Below are positions 48,281 through 62,393 of a stretch of DNA of 64,000 nt, in pieces (positions within the stretch are counted from its first letter, which is position 1; the number at the start of each line of letters is the position of its first letter). The DNA is from Henricia sp. BOLD:AAB3569. Taxonomy: Eukaryota; Echinodermata; Asteroidea; Spinulosida; Echinasteridae. The position numbers and the translations under genes were made by a program. The notes below the pieces were generated by a model. That model was not told where the DNA came from and searched no databases. It was given only the letters and a program-made list of their open reading frames with translations. The DNA is taken from assembly GCA_037783545.1 (NCBI GenBank), contig JBBELK010001241.1, positions 62,001 through 126,000 on the forward strand, read 5' to 3'.

Positions 48281-51200
48281 ATGCAAAATTTGAAGTTGGT
48301 TGGAAAATTCCTTGATTTCCAAATTTGCCGGCATTTGGGACACACTTTGACCTAATTCCCGTCACAATCTGGGGTGAGTCAACGGCCGTACAAATGTACA
48401 CCAGCGCGGCGCAGGGTGTCCCAACAGCCACGGTTAGGGGAATAACCACGCAGCCGAGCTCCGTTTTCCCTAAACTCTGAAATGTCTCCGTCATTTCCCA
48501 GCGAAAATCTGTCAATTTTGCATGACAAGTGCGGAATATATACAGTTTGGAGCATGCAAAATTTGAAGTTGGTTGGAAAATTCCTTGATTTCAAATTTGC
48601 CGGCATTTGGGACACACTTTGACCTAATTCCCGTCACAATCTGGGGTGAGTCAACGGCCGTAGAAATGTACACCAGCGCATGCGCAGGGTGTCTCAACAG
48701 CCACGGTTAGGGGAATAACCACGCAGCCGAGCTCCGTTTTCCCTAAACTCTGAAATTTCTCCGTCATTTCTAAGCGAAAATCTGTCAATTTTGCATGACA
48801 AGTGCGGAATATAAACAGTTTGGAGCATGCAAAATTTGAAGTTGGTTGGAAAATTCCTTGATTTCCAAATTTGCCGGCATTTGGGACACACTTTGACCTA
48901 ATTCCCGTCACAATCTGGGGTGAGTCAACGGCCGTACAAATGTACACCAGCGCGGCGCATGCGCAGGGTGTCCCAACAGCCACGGTTAGGGGAATAACCA
49001 CGCAGCCGAGCTCCGTTTTCCCTAAACTCTGAAATTTCTCCGTCATTTCCCAGCGAAAATCTGTCAATTTTGCATGACAAGTGCGGAATATATACAGTTT
49101 GGAGCATGCAAAATTTGAAGTTGGTTGTAAAATTCCTTGATTTCAAATTTGCCGGCATTTGGGACACACTTTGACCTAATTCCCGACACAATCTGGGGTG
49201 AGTCAACGGCCGTAGAAATGTACACCAGCGCATGCGCAGGGTGTCCCAACAGCCACGGTTAGGGGAATAACCACGCAGCCGAGCTCCGTTTTCCCTAAAC
49301 TCTGAAATTTCTCCGTCATTTCTAAGCGAAAATCTGTCAATTTTGCATGACAAGTGCGGAATATATACAGTTTGGAGCATGCAAAATTTGAAGTTGGTTG
49401 GAAAATTCCTTGATTTCCAAATTTGCCGGCATTTGGGACACACTTTGACCTAATTCCCGTCACAATCTGGGGTGAGTCAACGGCCGTACAAATGTACACC
49501 AGCGCGGCGCATGCGCAGGGTGTCCCAACAGCCACGGTTAGGGGAATAACCACGCAGCCGAGCTCCGTTTTCCCTAAACTCTGAAATTTCTCCGTCATTT
49601 CCCAGCGAAAATCTGTCAATTTTGCATGACAAGTGCGGAATATATACAGTTTGGAGCATGCAAAATTTGAAGTTGGTTGTAAAATTCCTTGATTTCAAAT
49701 TTGCCGGCATTTGGGACACACTTTGACCTAATTCCCGTCACAATCTGGGGTGAGTCAACGGCCGTAGAAATGTACACCAGCGCATGCGCAGGGTGTCCCA
49801 ACAGCCACGGTTAGGGGAATAACCACGCAGCCGAGCTCCGTTTTCCCTAAACTCTGAAATTTCTCCGTCATTTCTAAGCGAAAATCTGTCAATTTTGCAT
49901 GACAAGTGCGGAATATATACAGTTTGGAGCATGCAAAATTTGAAGTTGGTTGGAAAATTCCTTGATTTCCAAATTTGCCGGCATTTGGGACACACTTTGA
50001 CCTAATTCCCGTCACAATCTGGGGTGAGTCAACGGCCGTACAAATGTACACCAGCGCGGCGCATGCGCAGGGTGTCCCAACAGCCACGGTTAGGGGAATA
50101 ACCACGCAGCCGAGCTCCGTTTTCCCTAAACTCTGAAATTTATCCGTCATTTCCCAGCGAAAATCTGTCAATTTTGCATGACAAGTGCGGAATATATACA
50201 GTTTGGAGCATGCAAAATTTGAAGTTGGTTGGAAAATTCCTTGATTTCCAAATTTGCCGGCATTTGGGACACACTTTGACCTAATTCCCGTCACAATCTG
50301 GGGTGAGTCAACGGCCGTACAAATGTACACCAGCGCGGCGCAGGGTGTCCCAACAGCCACGGTTAGGGGAATAACCACGCAGCCGAGCTCCGTTTTCCCT
50401 AAACTCTGAAATTTCTCCGTCATTTCCCAGCGAAAATCTGTCAATTTTGCATGACAAGTGCGGAATATATACAGTTTGGAGCATGCAAAATTTGAAGTAG
50501 GTTGGAAAATTCCTTGATTTCCAAATTTGCCGGCATTTGGGACACACTTTGACCTAATTCCCGTCACAATCTGGGGTGAGTCAACGGCCGTACAAATGTA
50601 CACCAGCGCGGCGCAGGGTGTCCCAACAGCCACGGTTAGGGGAATAACCACGCAGCCGAGCTCCGTTTTCCCTAAACTCTGAAATGTCTCCGTCATTTCC
50701 CAGCGAAAATCTGTCAATTTTGCATGACAAGTGCGGAATATATACAGTTTGGAGCATGCAAAATTTGAAGTTGGTTGGAAAATTCCTTGATTTCCAAATT
50801 TGCCGGCATTTGGGACACACTTTGACCTAATTCCCGTCACAATCTGGGGCGAGTCAACGGCCGTACAAATGTACACCAGCGCGGCGCAGGGTGTCCCAAC
50901 AGCCACGGTTAGGGGAATAACCACGCAGCCGAGCTCCATTTTCCCTAAACTCTGAAATTTCTCCGTCATTTCCCAGCGAAAATCTGTCAATTTTGCATGA
51001 CAAGTGCGGAATATATACAGTTTGGAGCATGCAAAATTTGAAGTTGGTTGGAAAATTCCTTGATTTCCAAATTTGCCGGCATTTGGGACACACTTGGACC
51101 TAATTCCCGTCACAATCTGGGGTGAGTCAACGGCCGTACAAATGTACACCAGCGCGGCGCATGCGCAGGGTGTCCCAACAGCCACGGTTAGGGGAATAAC

Positions 51201-53243
51201 CACGCAGCCGAGCTCCGTTTTCCCTAAACTCTGAAATTTCTCCGTCATTTCCCAGCGAAAATCTGTCAATTTTGCATGACAAGTGCGGAATATATACAGT
51301 TTGGAGCATGCAAAATTTGAAGTTGGTTGGAAAATTCCTTGATTTCCAAATTTGCCGGTATTTGGGACACACTTTGACCTAATTCCCGTCACAATCTGGG
51401 GTGAGTCAACGGCCGTACAAATGTACACCAGCGCGGCGCATGCGCAGGGTGTCCCAACAGCCACGGTTAGGGGAATAACCACGCAGCCGAGCTCCGTTTT
51501 CCCTAAACTCTAAAATTTCTCCGTCATTTCCCAGCGAAAATCTGTCAATTTTGCATGACAAGTGCGGAATATATACAGTTTGGAGCATGCAAAATTTAAA
51601 GTTGGTTGGAAAATTCCTTGATTTCCAAATTTGCCGGCATTTGGGACACACTTGGACCTAATTCCCGTCACAATCTGGGGTGAGTCAACGGCCGTAGAAA
51701 TGTACACCAGCGCATGCGCAGGGTGTCCCAACAGCCACGGTTAGGGGAATAACCACGCAGCCGAGCTCCGTTTTCCCTAAACTCTGAAATTTCTCCGTCA
51801 TTTCCCAGCGAAAATCTGTCAATTTTGCATGACAAGTGCGGAATATATACAGTTTGGAGCATGCAAAATTTGAAGTTGGTTGGAAAATTCCTTGATTTCC
51901 AAATTTGCCGGTATTTGGGACACACTTTGACCTAATTCCCGTCACAATCTGGGGTGAGTCAACGGCCGTACAAATGTACACCAGCGCGGCGCATGCGCAG
52001 GGTGTCCCAACAGCCACGGTTAGGGGAATAACCACGCAGCCGAGCTCCGTTTTCCCTAAACTCTAAAATTTCTCCGTCATTTCCCAGCGAAAATCTGTCA
52101 ATTTTGCATGACAAGTGCGGAATATATACAGTTTGGAGCATGCAAAATTTGAAGTTGGTTGGAAAATTCCTTGATTTCCAAATTTGCCGGCATTTGGGAC
52201 ACACTTTGACCTAATTCCCGTCACAATCTGGGGCGAGTCAACGGCCGTACAAATGTACACCAGCGCGGCGCAGGGTGTCCCAACAGCCACGGTTAGGGGA
52301 ATAACCACGCAGCCGAGCTCCGTTTTCCCTAAACTCTGAAATTTCTCCGTCATTTCCCAGCGAAAATCTGTCAATTTTGCATGACAAGTGCGGAATATAT
52401 ACAGTTTGGAGCATGCAAAATTTGAAGTTGGTTGGAAAATTCCTTGATTTCCAAATTTGCCGGCATTTGGGACACACTTTGACCTAATTCCCGTCACAAT
52501 CTGGGGTGAGTCAACGGCCGTACAAATGTACACCAGCGCGGCGCATGCGCAGGGTGTCCCAACAGCCACGGTTAGGGGAATAACCACGCAGCCGAGCTCC
52601 GTTTTCCCTAAACTCTGAAATTTCTCCGTCATTTCCCAGCGAAAATCTGTCAATTTTGCATGACAAGTGCGGAATATATACAGTTTGGAGCATGCAAAAT
52701 TTGAAGTTGGTTGGAAAATTCCTTGATTTCCAAATTTGCCGGCATTTGGGACACACTTTGACCTAATTCCCGTCACAATCTGGGGCGAGTCAACGGCCGT
52801 ACAAATGTACACCAGCGCGGCGCAGGGTGTCCCAACAGCCACGGTTAGGGGAATAACCACGCAGCAGAGCTCCGTTTTCCCTAAACTCTGAAATTTCTCC
52901 GTCATTTCCCAGCGAAAATCTGTCAATTTTGCATGACAAGTGCGGAATATATACAGTTTGGAGCATGCAAAATTTGAAGTTGGTTGGAAAATTCCTTGAT
53001 TTCCAAATTTGCCGGCATTTGGGACACACTTTGACCTAATTCCCGTCACAATCTGGGGTGAGTCAACGGCCGTACAAATGTACACCAGCGCGGCGCATGC
53101 GCAGGGTGTCCCAACAGCCACGGTTAGGGGAATAACCACGCAGCCGAGCTCCGTTTTCCCTAAACTCTGAAATTTATCCGTCATTTCCCAGCGAAAATCT
53201 GTCAATTTTGCATGACAAGTGCGGAATATATACAGTTTGGATC
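48281..53243 (-). repeat. 18-monomer unit (4,963 bp), second copy
   Basis: A near-exact tandem copy of the preceding 4,963 bp. The same unit begins a third time at 53,244 but departs after about 0.5 kb (TATATACAG in place of TATAAACAG near 53,776, then a different monomer order). The very low divergence points to a recent tandem duplication, or to a collapse or expansion by the assembler. Confidence 0.92.
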
Positions 53244-55031
53244 ATGCAAAATTTGAAGTTGGTTGGAAAATTCCTTGATTTCCAAATTTGCCGGCATTTG
53301 GGACACACTTTGACCTAATTCCCGTCACAATCTGGGGTGAGTCAACGGCCGTACAAATGTACACCAGCGCGGCGCAGGGTGTCCCAACAGCCACGGTTAG
53401 GGGAATAACCACGCAGCCGAGCTCCGTTTTCCCTAAACTCTGAAATGTCTCCGTCATTTCCCAGCGAAAATCTGTCAATTTTGCATGACAAGTGCGGAAT
53501 ATATACAGTTTGGAGCATGCAAAATTTGAAGTTGGTTGGAAAATTCCTTGATTTCAAATTTGCCGGCATTTGGGACACACTTTGACCTAATTCCCGTCAC
53601 AATCTGGGGTGAGTCAACGGCCGTAGAAATGTACACCAGCGCATGCGCAGGGTGTCTCAACAGCCACGGTTAGGGGAATAACCACGCAGCCGAGCTCCGT
53701 TTTCCCTAAACTCTGAAATTTCTCCGTCATTTCTAAGCGAAAATCTGTCAATTTTGCATGACAAGTGCGGAATATATACAGTTTGGAGCATGCAAAATTT
53801 GAAGTTGGTTGGAAAATTCCTTGATTTCCAAATTTGCCGGCATTTGGGACACACTTTGACCTAATTCCCGTCACAATCTGGGGTGAGTCAACGGCCGTAC
53901 AAATGTACACCAGCGTGGCGCAGGGTGTCCCAACAGCCACGGTTAGGGGAATAACCACGCAGCCGAGCTCCGTTTTCCCTAAACTCTGAAATTTCTCCGT
54001 CATTTCCCAGCGAAAATCTGTCAATTTTGCATGACAAGTGCGGAATATATACAGTTTGGAGCATGCAAAATTTGAAGTTGGTTGGAAAATTCCTTGATTT
54101 CCAAATTTGCCGGCATTTGGGACACACTTTGACCTAATTCCCGTCACAATCTGGGGTGAGTCAACGGCCGTACAAATGTACACCAGCGTGGCGCAGGGTG
54201 TCCCAACAGCCACGGTTAGGGGAATAACCACGCAGCCGAGCTCCGTTTTCCCTAAACTCTGAAATTTCTCCGTCATTTCCCAGCAAAAATCTGTCAATTT
54301 TGCATGACAAGTGCGGAATATATACAGTTTGGAGCATGCAAAATTTGAAGTTGGTTGGAAAATTCCTTGATTTCCAAATTTGCCGGCATTTGGGACACAC
54401 TTTGACCTAATTCCCGTCACAATCTGGGGTGAGTCAACGGCCGTACAAATGTACACCAGCGCGGCGCATGCGCAGGGTGTCCCAACAGCCACGGTTAGGG
54501 GAATAACCACGCAGCCGAGCTCCGTTTTCCCTAAACTCTGAAATTTATCCGTCATTTCCCAGCGAAAATCTGTCAATTTTGCATGACAAGTGCGGAATAT
54601 ATACAGTTTGGAGCATGCAAAATTTGAAGTTGGTTGGAAAATTCCTTGATTTCCAAATTTGCCGGCATTTGGGACACACTTTGACCTAATTCCTGTCACA
54701 ATCTGGGGTGAGTCAACGGCCGTACAAATGTACACCAGCGCGGCGCAGGGTGTCCCAACAGCCACGGTTAGGGGAATAACCACGCAGCCGAGCTCCGTTT
54801 TCCCTAAACTCTGAAATGTCTCCGTCATTTCCCAGCGAAAATCTGTCAATTTTGCATGACAAGTGCGGAATATATACAGTTTGGAGCATGCAAAATTTGA
54901 AGTTGGTTGGAAAATTCCTTGATTTCAAATTTGCCGGCATTTGGGACACACTTTGACCTAATTCCCGTCACAATCTGGGGTGAGTCAACGGCCGTAGAAA
55001 TGTACACCAGCGCATGCGCAGGGTGTCCCAA
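53244..55031 (-). repeat. About 1.8-kb satellite block repeated at 58,189-59,976 and 61.0-63.0 kb
   Basis: Shares AAATGTCTCC, GTGTCTCAAC, AGCGTGGCGC, CCCAGCAAAAATC and ATTCCTGTCAC in order with 58,189-59,976 at an offset of 4,945 bp. The block from about 61.0 to 63.0 kb has the same order plus one extra monomer. Confidence 0.85.
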
Positions 55032-55083
55032 CAGCCACGGTTAGGGGAATAACCACGCAGCCGAGCTCCGTTTTCCCTAAACT

Positions 55084-56815
55084 CTAAAATTTCTCCGTCA
55101 TTTCCCAGCGAAAATCTGTCAATTTTGCATGACAAGTGCGGAATATATACAGTTTGGAGCATGCAAAATTTGAAGTTGGTTGGAAAATTCCTTGATTTCC
55201 AAATTTGCCGGCATTTGGGACACACTTGGACCTAATTCCCGTCACAATCTGGGGTGAGTCAACGGCCGTAGAAATGTACACCAGCGCATGCGCAGGGTGT
55301 CCCAACAGCCACGGTTAGGGGAATAACCACGCAGCCGAGCTCCGTTTTCCCTAAACTCTGAAATTTCTCCGTCATTTCCCAGCGAAAATCTGTCAATTTT
55401 GCATGACAAGTGCGGAATATATACAGTTTGGAGCATGCAAAATTTGAAGTTGGTTGGAAAATTCCTTGATTTCCAAATTTGCCGGTATTTGGGACACACT
55501 TTGACCTAATTCCCGTCACAATCTGGGGTGAGTCAACGGCCGTACAAATGTACACCAGCGCGGCGCATGCGCAGGGTGTCCCAACAGCCACGGTTAGGGG
55601 AATAACCACGCAGCCGAGCTCCGTTTTCCCTAAACTCTAAAATTTCTCCGTCATTTCCCAGCGAAAATCTGTCAATTTTGCATGACAAGTGCGGAATATA
55701 TACAGTTTGGAGCATGCAAAATTTGAAGTTGGTTGGAAAATTCCTTGATTTCCAAATTTGCCGGCATTTGGGACACACTTTGACCTAATTCCCGTCACAA
55801 TCTGGGGCGAGTCAACGGCTGTACAAATGTACACCAGCGCGGCGCAGGGTGTCCCAACAGCCACGGTTAGGGGAATAACCACGCAGCCGAGCTCCGTTTT
55901 CCCTAAACTCTGAAATTTCTCCGTCATTTCCCAGCGAAAATCTGTCAATTTTGCATGACAAGTGCGGAATATATACAGTTTGGAGCATGCAAAATTTGAA
56001 GTTGGTTGGAAAATTCCTTGATTTCCAAATTTGCCGGCATTTGGGACACACTTTGACCTAATTCCCGTCACAATCTGGGGTGAGTCAACGGCCGTACAAA
56101 TGTACACCAGCGCGGCGCATGCGCAGGGTGTCCCAACAGCCACGGTTAGGGGAATAACCACGCAGCCGAGCTCCGTTTTCCCTAAACTCTGAAATTTCTC
56201 CGTCATTTCCCAGCGAAAATCTGTCAATTTTGCATGACAAGTGCGGAATATATACAGTTTGGAGCATGCAAAATTTGAAGTTGGTTGGAAAATTCCTTGA
56301 TTTCCAAATTTGCCGGCATTTGGGACACACTTTGACCTAATTCCCGTCACAATCTGGGGCGAGTCAACGGCCGTACAAATGTACACCTGCGCGGCGCAGG
56401 GTGTCCCAACAGCCACGGTTAGGGGAATAACCACGCAGCCGAGCTCCGTTTTCCCTAAACTCTGAAATTTCTCCGTCATTTCCCAGCGAAAATCTGTCAA
56501 TTTTGCATGACAAGTGCGGAATATATACAGTTTGGAGCATGCAAAATTTGAAGTTGGTTGGAAAATTCCTTGATTTCCAAATTTGCCGGCATTTGGGACA
56601 CACTTTGACCTAATTCCCGTCACAATCTGGGGTGAGTCAACGGCCGTACAAATGTACACCAGCGCGGCGCATGCGCAGGGTGTCCCAACAGCCACGGTTA
56701 GGGGAATAACCACGCAGCCGAGCTCCGTTTTCCCTAAACTCTGAAATTTATCCGTCATTTCCCAGCGAAAATCTGTCAATTTTGCATGACAAGTGCGGAA
56801 TATATACAGTTTGGA
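55084..56815 (-). repeat. Copy of 51,510-53,241 (offset 3,574 bp)
   Basis: Markers CTCTAAAATTT, GCCGGTATTTGG, GGGGCGAGTC and GGATCATGC recur in the same order 3,574 bp after the 18-monomer unit. The CAGCAGAGCTCC variant of the source is back to CAGCCGAGCTCC here, and a private CACCTGCGCGG is present at about 56,386. Confidence 0.85.
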
Positions 56816-58188
56816 TCATGCAAAATTTGAAGTTGGTTGGAAAATTCCTTGATTTCCAAATTTGCCGGCATTTGGGACACACTTTGACCTAATTCCCGTC
56901 ACAATCTGGGGTGAGTCAACGGCCGTACAAATGTACACCAGCGCGGCGCAGGGTGTCCCAACAGCCACGGTTAGGGGAATAACCACGCAGCCGAGCTCCG
57001 TTTTCCCTAAACTCTGAAATGTCTCCGTCATTTCCCAGCGAAAATCTGTCAATTTTGCATGACAAGTGCGGAATATATACAGTTTGGAGCATGCAAAATT
57101 TGAAGTTGGTTGGAAAATTCCTTGATTTCAAATTTGCCGGCATTTGGGACACACTTTGACCTAATTCCCGTCACAATCTGGGGTGAGTCAACGGCCGTAG
57201 AAATGTACACCAGCGCATGCGCAGGGTGTCTCAACAGCCACGGTTAGGGGAATAACCACGCAGCCGAGCTCCGTTTTCCCTAAACTCTGAAATTTCTCCG
57301 TCATTTCTAAGCGAAAATCTGTCAATTTTGCATGACAAGTGCGGAATATATACAGTTTGGAGCATGCAAAATTTGAAGTTGGTTGGAAAATTCCTTGATT
57401 TCCAAATTTGCCGGCATTTGGGACACACTTTGACCTAATTCCCGTCACAATCTGGGGTGAGTCAACGGCCGTACAAATGTACACCAGCGTGGCGCAGGGT
57501 GTCCCAACAGCCACGGTTAGGGGAATAACCACGCAGCCGAGCTCCGTTTTCCCTAAACTCTGAAATTTCTCCGTCATTTCCCAGCGAAAATCTGTCAATT
57601 TTGCATGACAAGTGCGGAATATATACAGTTTGGAGCATGCAAAATTTGAAGTTGGTTGGAAAATTCCTTGATTTCCAAATTTGCCGGCATTTGGGACACA
57701 CTTTGACCTAATTCCCGTCACAATCTGGGGCGAGTCAACGGCCGTACAAATGTACACCAGCGCGGCGCAGGGTGTCCCAACAGCCACGGTTAGGGGAATA
57801 ACCACGCAGCCGAGCTCCGTTTTCCCTAAACTCTGAAATTTCTCCGTCATTTCCCAGCGAAAATCTGTCAATTTTGCATGACAAGTGCGGAATATATACA
57901 GTTTGGAGCATGCAAAATTTGAAGTTGGTTGGAAAATTCCTTGATTTCCAAATTTGCCGGCATTTGGGACACACTTTGACCTAATTCCCGTCACAATCTG
58001 GGGTGAGTCAACGGCCGTACAAATGTACACCAGCGCGGCGCATGCGCAGGGTGTCCCAACAGCCACGGTTAGGGGAATAACCACGCAGCCGAGCTCCGTT
58101 TTCCCTAAACTCTGAAATTTATCCGTCATTTCCCAGCGAAAATCTGTCAATTTTGCATGACAAGTGCGGAATATATACAGTTTGGATC

Positions 58189-59976
58189 ATGCAAAATTTG
58201 AAGTTGGTTGGAAAATTCCTTGATTTCCAAATTTGCCGGCATTTGGGACACACTTTGACCTAATTCCCGTCACAATCTGGGGTGAGTCAACGGCCGTACA
58301 AATGTACACCAGCGCGGCGCAGGGTGTCCCAACAGCCACGGTTAGGGGAATAACCACGCAGCCGAGCTCCGTTTTCCCTAAACTCTGAAATGTCTCCGTC
58401 ATTTCCCAGCGAAAATCTGTCAATTTTGCATGACAAGTGCGGAATATATACAGTTTGGAGCATGCAAAATTTGAAGTTGGTTGGAAAATTCCTTGATTTC
58501 AAATTTGCCGGCATTTGGGACACACTTTGACCTAATTCCCGTCACAATCTGGGGTGAGTCAACGGCCGTAGAAATGTACACCAGCGCATGCGCAGGGTGT
58601 CTCAACAGCCACGGTTAGGGGAATAACCACGCAGCCGAGCTCCGTTTTCCCTAAACTCTGAAATTTCTCCGTCATTTCTAAGCGAAAATCTGTCAATTTT
58701 GCATGACAAGTGCGGAATATATACAGTTTGGAGCATGCAAAATTTGAAGTTGGTTGGAAAATTCCTTGATTTCCAAATTTGCCGGCATTTGGGACACACT
58801 TTGACCTAATTCCCGTCACAATCTGGGGTGAGTCAACGGCCGTACAAATGTACACCAGCGTGGCGCAGGGTGTCCCAACAGCCACGGTTAGGGGAATAAC
58901 CACGCAGCCGAGCTCCGTTTTCCCTAAACTCTGAAATTTCTCCGTCATTTCCCAGCGAAAATCTGTCAATTTTGCATGACAAGTGCGGAATATATACAGT
59001 TTGGAGCATGCAAAATTTGAAGTTGGTTGGAAAATTCCTTGATTTCCAAATTTGCCGGCATTTGGGACACACTTTGACCTAATTCCCGTCACAATCTGGG
59101 GTGAGTCAACGGCCGTACAAATGTACACCAGCGTGGCGCAGGGTGTCCCAACAGCCACGGTTAGGGGAATAACCACGCAGCCGAGCTCCGTTTTCCCTAA
59201 ACTCTGAAATTTCTCCGTCATTTCCCAGCAAAAATCTGTCAATTTTGCATGACAAGTGCGGAATATATACAGTTTGGAGCATGCAAAATTTGAAGTTGGT
59301 TGGAAAATTCCTTGATTTCCAAATTTGCCGGCATTTGGGACACACTTTGACCTAATTCCCGTCACAATCTGGGGTGAGTCAACGGCCGTACAAATGTACA
59401 CCAGCGCGGCGCATGCGCAGGGTGTCCCAACAGCCACGGTTAGGGGAATAACCACGCAGCCGAGCTCCGTTTTCCCTAAACTCTGAAATTTATCCGTCAT
59501 TTCCCAGCGAAAATCTGTCAATTTTGCATGACAAGTGCGGAATATATACAGTTTGGAGCATGCAAAATTTGAAGTTGGTTGGAAAATTCCTTGATTTCCA
59601 AATTTGCCGGCATTTGGGACACACTTTGACCTAATTCCTGTCACAATCTGGGGTGAGTCAACGGCCGTACAAATGTACACCAGCGCGGCGCAGGGTGTCC
59701 CAACAGCCACGGTTAGGGGAATAACCACGCAGCCGAGCTCCGTTTTCCCTAAACTCTGAAATGTCTCCGTCATTTCCCAGCGAAAATCTGTCAATTTTGC
59801 ATGACAAGTGCGGAATATATACAGTTTGGAGCATGCAAAATTTGAAGTTGGTTGGAAAATTCCTTGATTTCAAATTTGCCGGCATTTGGGACACACTTTG
59901 ACCTAATTCCCGTCACAATCTGGGGTGAGTCAACGGCCGTAGAAATGTACACCAGCGCATGCGCAGGGTGTCCCAA
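58189..59976 (-). repeat. Second copy of the 53,244-55,031 block
   Basis: Same marker order as 53,244-55,031 at an offset of 4,945 bp, including CCCAGCAAAAATC (about 59,226) and ATTCCTGTCAC (about 59,634). Confidence 0.85.
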
Positions 59977-60310
59977 CAGCCACGGTTAGGGGAATAACCA
60001 CGCAGCCGAGCTCCGTTTTCCCTAAACTCTGAAATTTCTCCGTCATTTCCCAGCGAAAATCTGTCAATTTTGCATGACAAGTGCGGAATATATACAGTTT
60101 GGAGCATGCAAAATTTGAAGTTGGTTGGAAAATTCCTTGATTTCCAAATTTGCCGGCATTTGGGACACACTTTGACCTAATTCCCGTCACAATCTGGGGT
60201 GAGTCAACGGCCGTACAAATGTACACCAGCGCGGCGCATGCGCAGGGTGTCCCAACAGCCACGGTTAGGGGAATAACCACGCAGCCGAGCTCCGTTTTCC
60301 CTAAACTCTG

Positions 60311-61402
60311 AAATTCATCCGTCATTTCCGAGCGAAAATCTGTCAATTTTGCATGACAAGTGCGGAATATATACAGTTTGGATCATGCAAAATTTGAAGT
60401 TGGTTGGAAAATTCCTTGATTTCCAAATTTGCCGGCATTTGGGACACACTTTGACCTAATTCCCGTCACAATCTGGGGTGAGTCAACGGCCGTACAAATG
60501 TACACCAGCGCGGCGCAGGGTGTCCCAACAGCCACGGTTAGGGGAATAACCACGCAGCCGAGCTCCGTTTTCCCTAAACTCTGAAATGTCTCCGTCATTT
60601 CCCAGCGAAAATCTGTCAATTTTGCATGACAAGTGCGGAATATATACAGTTTGGAGCATGCAAAATTTGAAGTTGGTTGGAAAATTCCTTGATTTCAAAT
60701 TTGCCGGCATTTGGGACACACTTTGACCTAATTCCCGTCACAATCTGGGGTGAGTCAACGGCCGTAGAAATGTACACCAGCGCATGCGCAGGGTGTCCCA
60801 ACAGCCACGGTTAGGGGAATAACCACGCAGCCGAGCTCCGTTTTCCCTAAACTCTGAAATTCATCCGTCATTTCCGAGCGAAAATCTGTCAATTTTGCAT
60901 GACAAGTGCGGAATATATACAGTTTGGATCATGCAAAATTTGAAGTTGGTTGGAAAATTCCTTGATTTCCAAATTTGCCGGCATTTGGGACACACTTTGA
61001 CCTAATTCCCGTCACAATCTGGGGTGAGTCAACGGCCGTACAAATGTACACCAGCGCGGCGCAGGGTGTCCCAACAGCCACGGTTAGGGGAATAACCACG
61101 CAGCCGAGCTCCGTTTTCCCTAAACTCTGAAATGTCTCCGTCATTTCCCAGCGAAAATCTGTCAATTTTGCATGACAAGTGCGGAATATATACAGTTTGG
61201 AGCATGCAAAATTTGAAGTTGGTTGGAAAATTCCTTGATTTCAAATTTGCCGGCATTTGGGACACACTTTGACCTAATTCCCGTCACAATCTGGGGTGAG
61301 TCAACGGCCGTAGAAATGTACACCAGCGCATGCGCAGGGTGTCTCAACAGCCACGGTTAGGGGAATAACCACGCAGCCGAGCTCCGTTTTCCCTAAACTC
61401 TG
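60311..61402 (-). repeat. Two-monomer tandem duplication (2 x 546 bp)
   Basis: The double variant AAATTCATCCG...TTTCCGAGCG occurs at 60,311 and 60,857 and nowhere else that I saw. The 546 bp between is followed by a near-identical second 546 bp. One difference is GTGTCCCAAC at about 60,791 against GTGTCTCAAC at about 61,337. Confidence 0.88.
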
Positions 61403-61847
61403 AAATTTCTCCGTCATTTCTAAGCGAAAATCTGTCAATTTTGCATGACAAGTGCGGAATATATACAGTTTGGAGCATGCAAAATTTGAAGTTGGTTGGA
61501 AAATTCCTTGATTTCCAAATTTGCCGGCATTTGGGACACACTTTGACCTAATTCCCGTCACAATCTGGGGTGAGTCAACGGCCGTACAAATGTACACCAG
61601 CGTGGCGCAGGGTGTCCCAACAGCCACGGTTAGGGGAATAACCACGCAGCCGAGCTCCGTTTTCCCTAAACTCTGAAATTTCTCCGTCATTTCCCAGCGA
61701 AAATCTGTCAATTTTGCATGACAAGTGCGGAATATATACAGTTTGGAGCATGCAAAATTTGAAGTTGGTTGGAAAATTCCTTGATTTCCAAATTTGCCGG
61801 CATTTGGGACACACTTTGACCTAATTCCCGTCACAATCTGGGGTGAG

Positions 61848-62393
61848 TCAACGGCCGTACAAATGTACACCAGCGTGGCGCAGGGTGTCCCAACAGCCAC
61901 GGTTAGGGGAATAACCACGCAGCCGAGCTCCGTTTTCCCTAAACTCTGAAATTTCTCCGTCATTTCCCAGCAAAAATCTGTCAATTTTGCATGACAAGTG
62001 CGGAATATATACAGTTTGGAGCATGCAAAATTTGAAGTTGGTTGGAAAATTCCTTGATTTCCAAATTTGCCGGCATTTGGGACACACTTTGACCTAATTC
62101 CCGTCACAATCTGGGGTGAGTCAACGGCCGTACAAATGTACACCAGCGTGGCGCAGGGTGTCCCAACAGCCACGGTTAGGGGAATAACCACGCAGCCGAG
62201 CTCCGTTTTCCCTAAACTCTGAAATTTCTCCGTCATTTCCCAGCAAAAATCTGTCAATTTTGCATGACAAGTGCGGAATATATACAGTTTGGAGCATGCA
62301 AAATTTGAAGTTGGTTGGAAAATTCCTTGATTTCCAAATTTGCCGGCATTTGGGACACACTTTGACCTAATTCCCGTCACAATCTGGGGTGAG
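61848..62393 (-). repeat. Single-monomer tandem duplication (2 x 273 bp)
   Basis: Two successive monomers carry the same pair of rare changes, AGCGTGGCGC and CCCAGCAAAAATC. The related block at 53.2-55.0 kb has only one such monomer in that place. This is a one-monomer gain. Confidence 0.88.
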
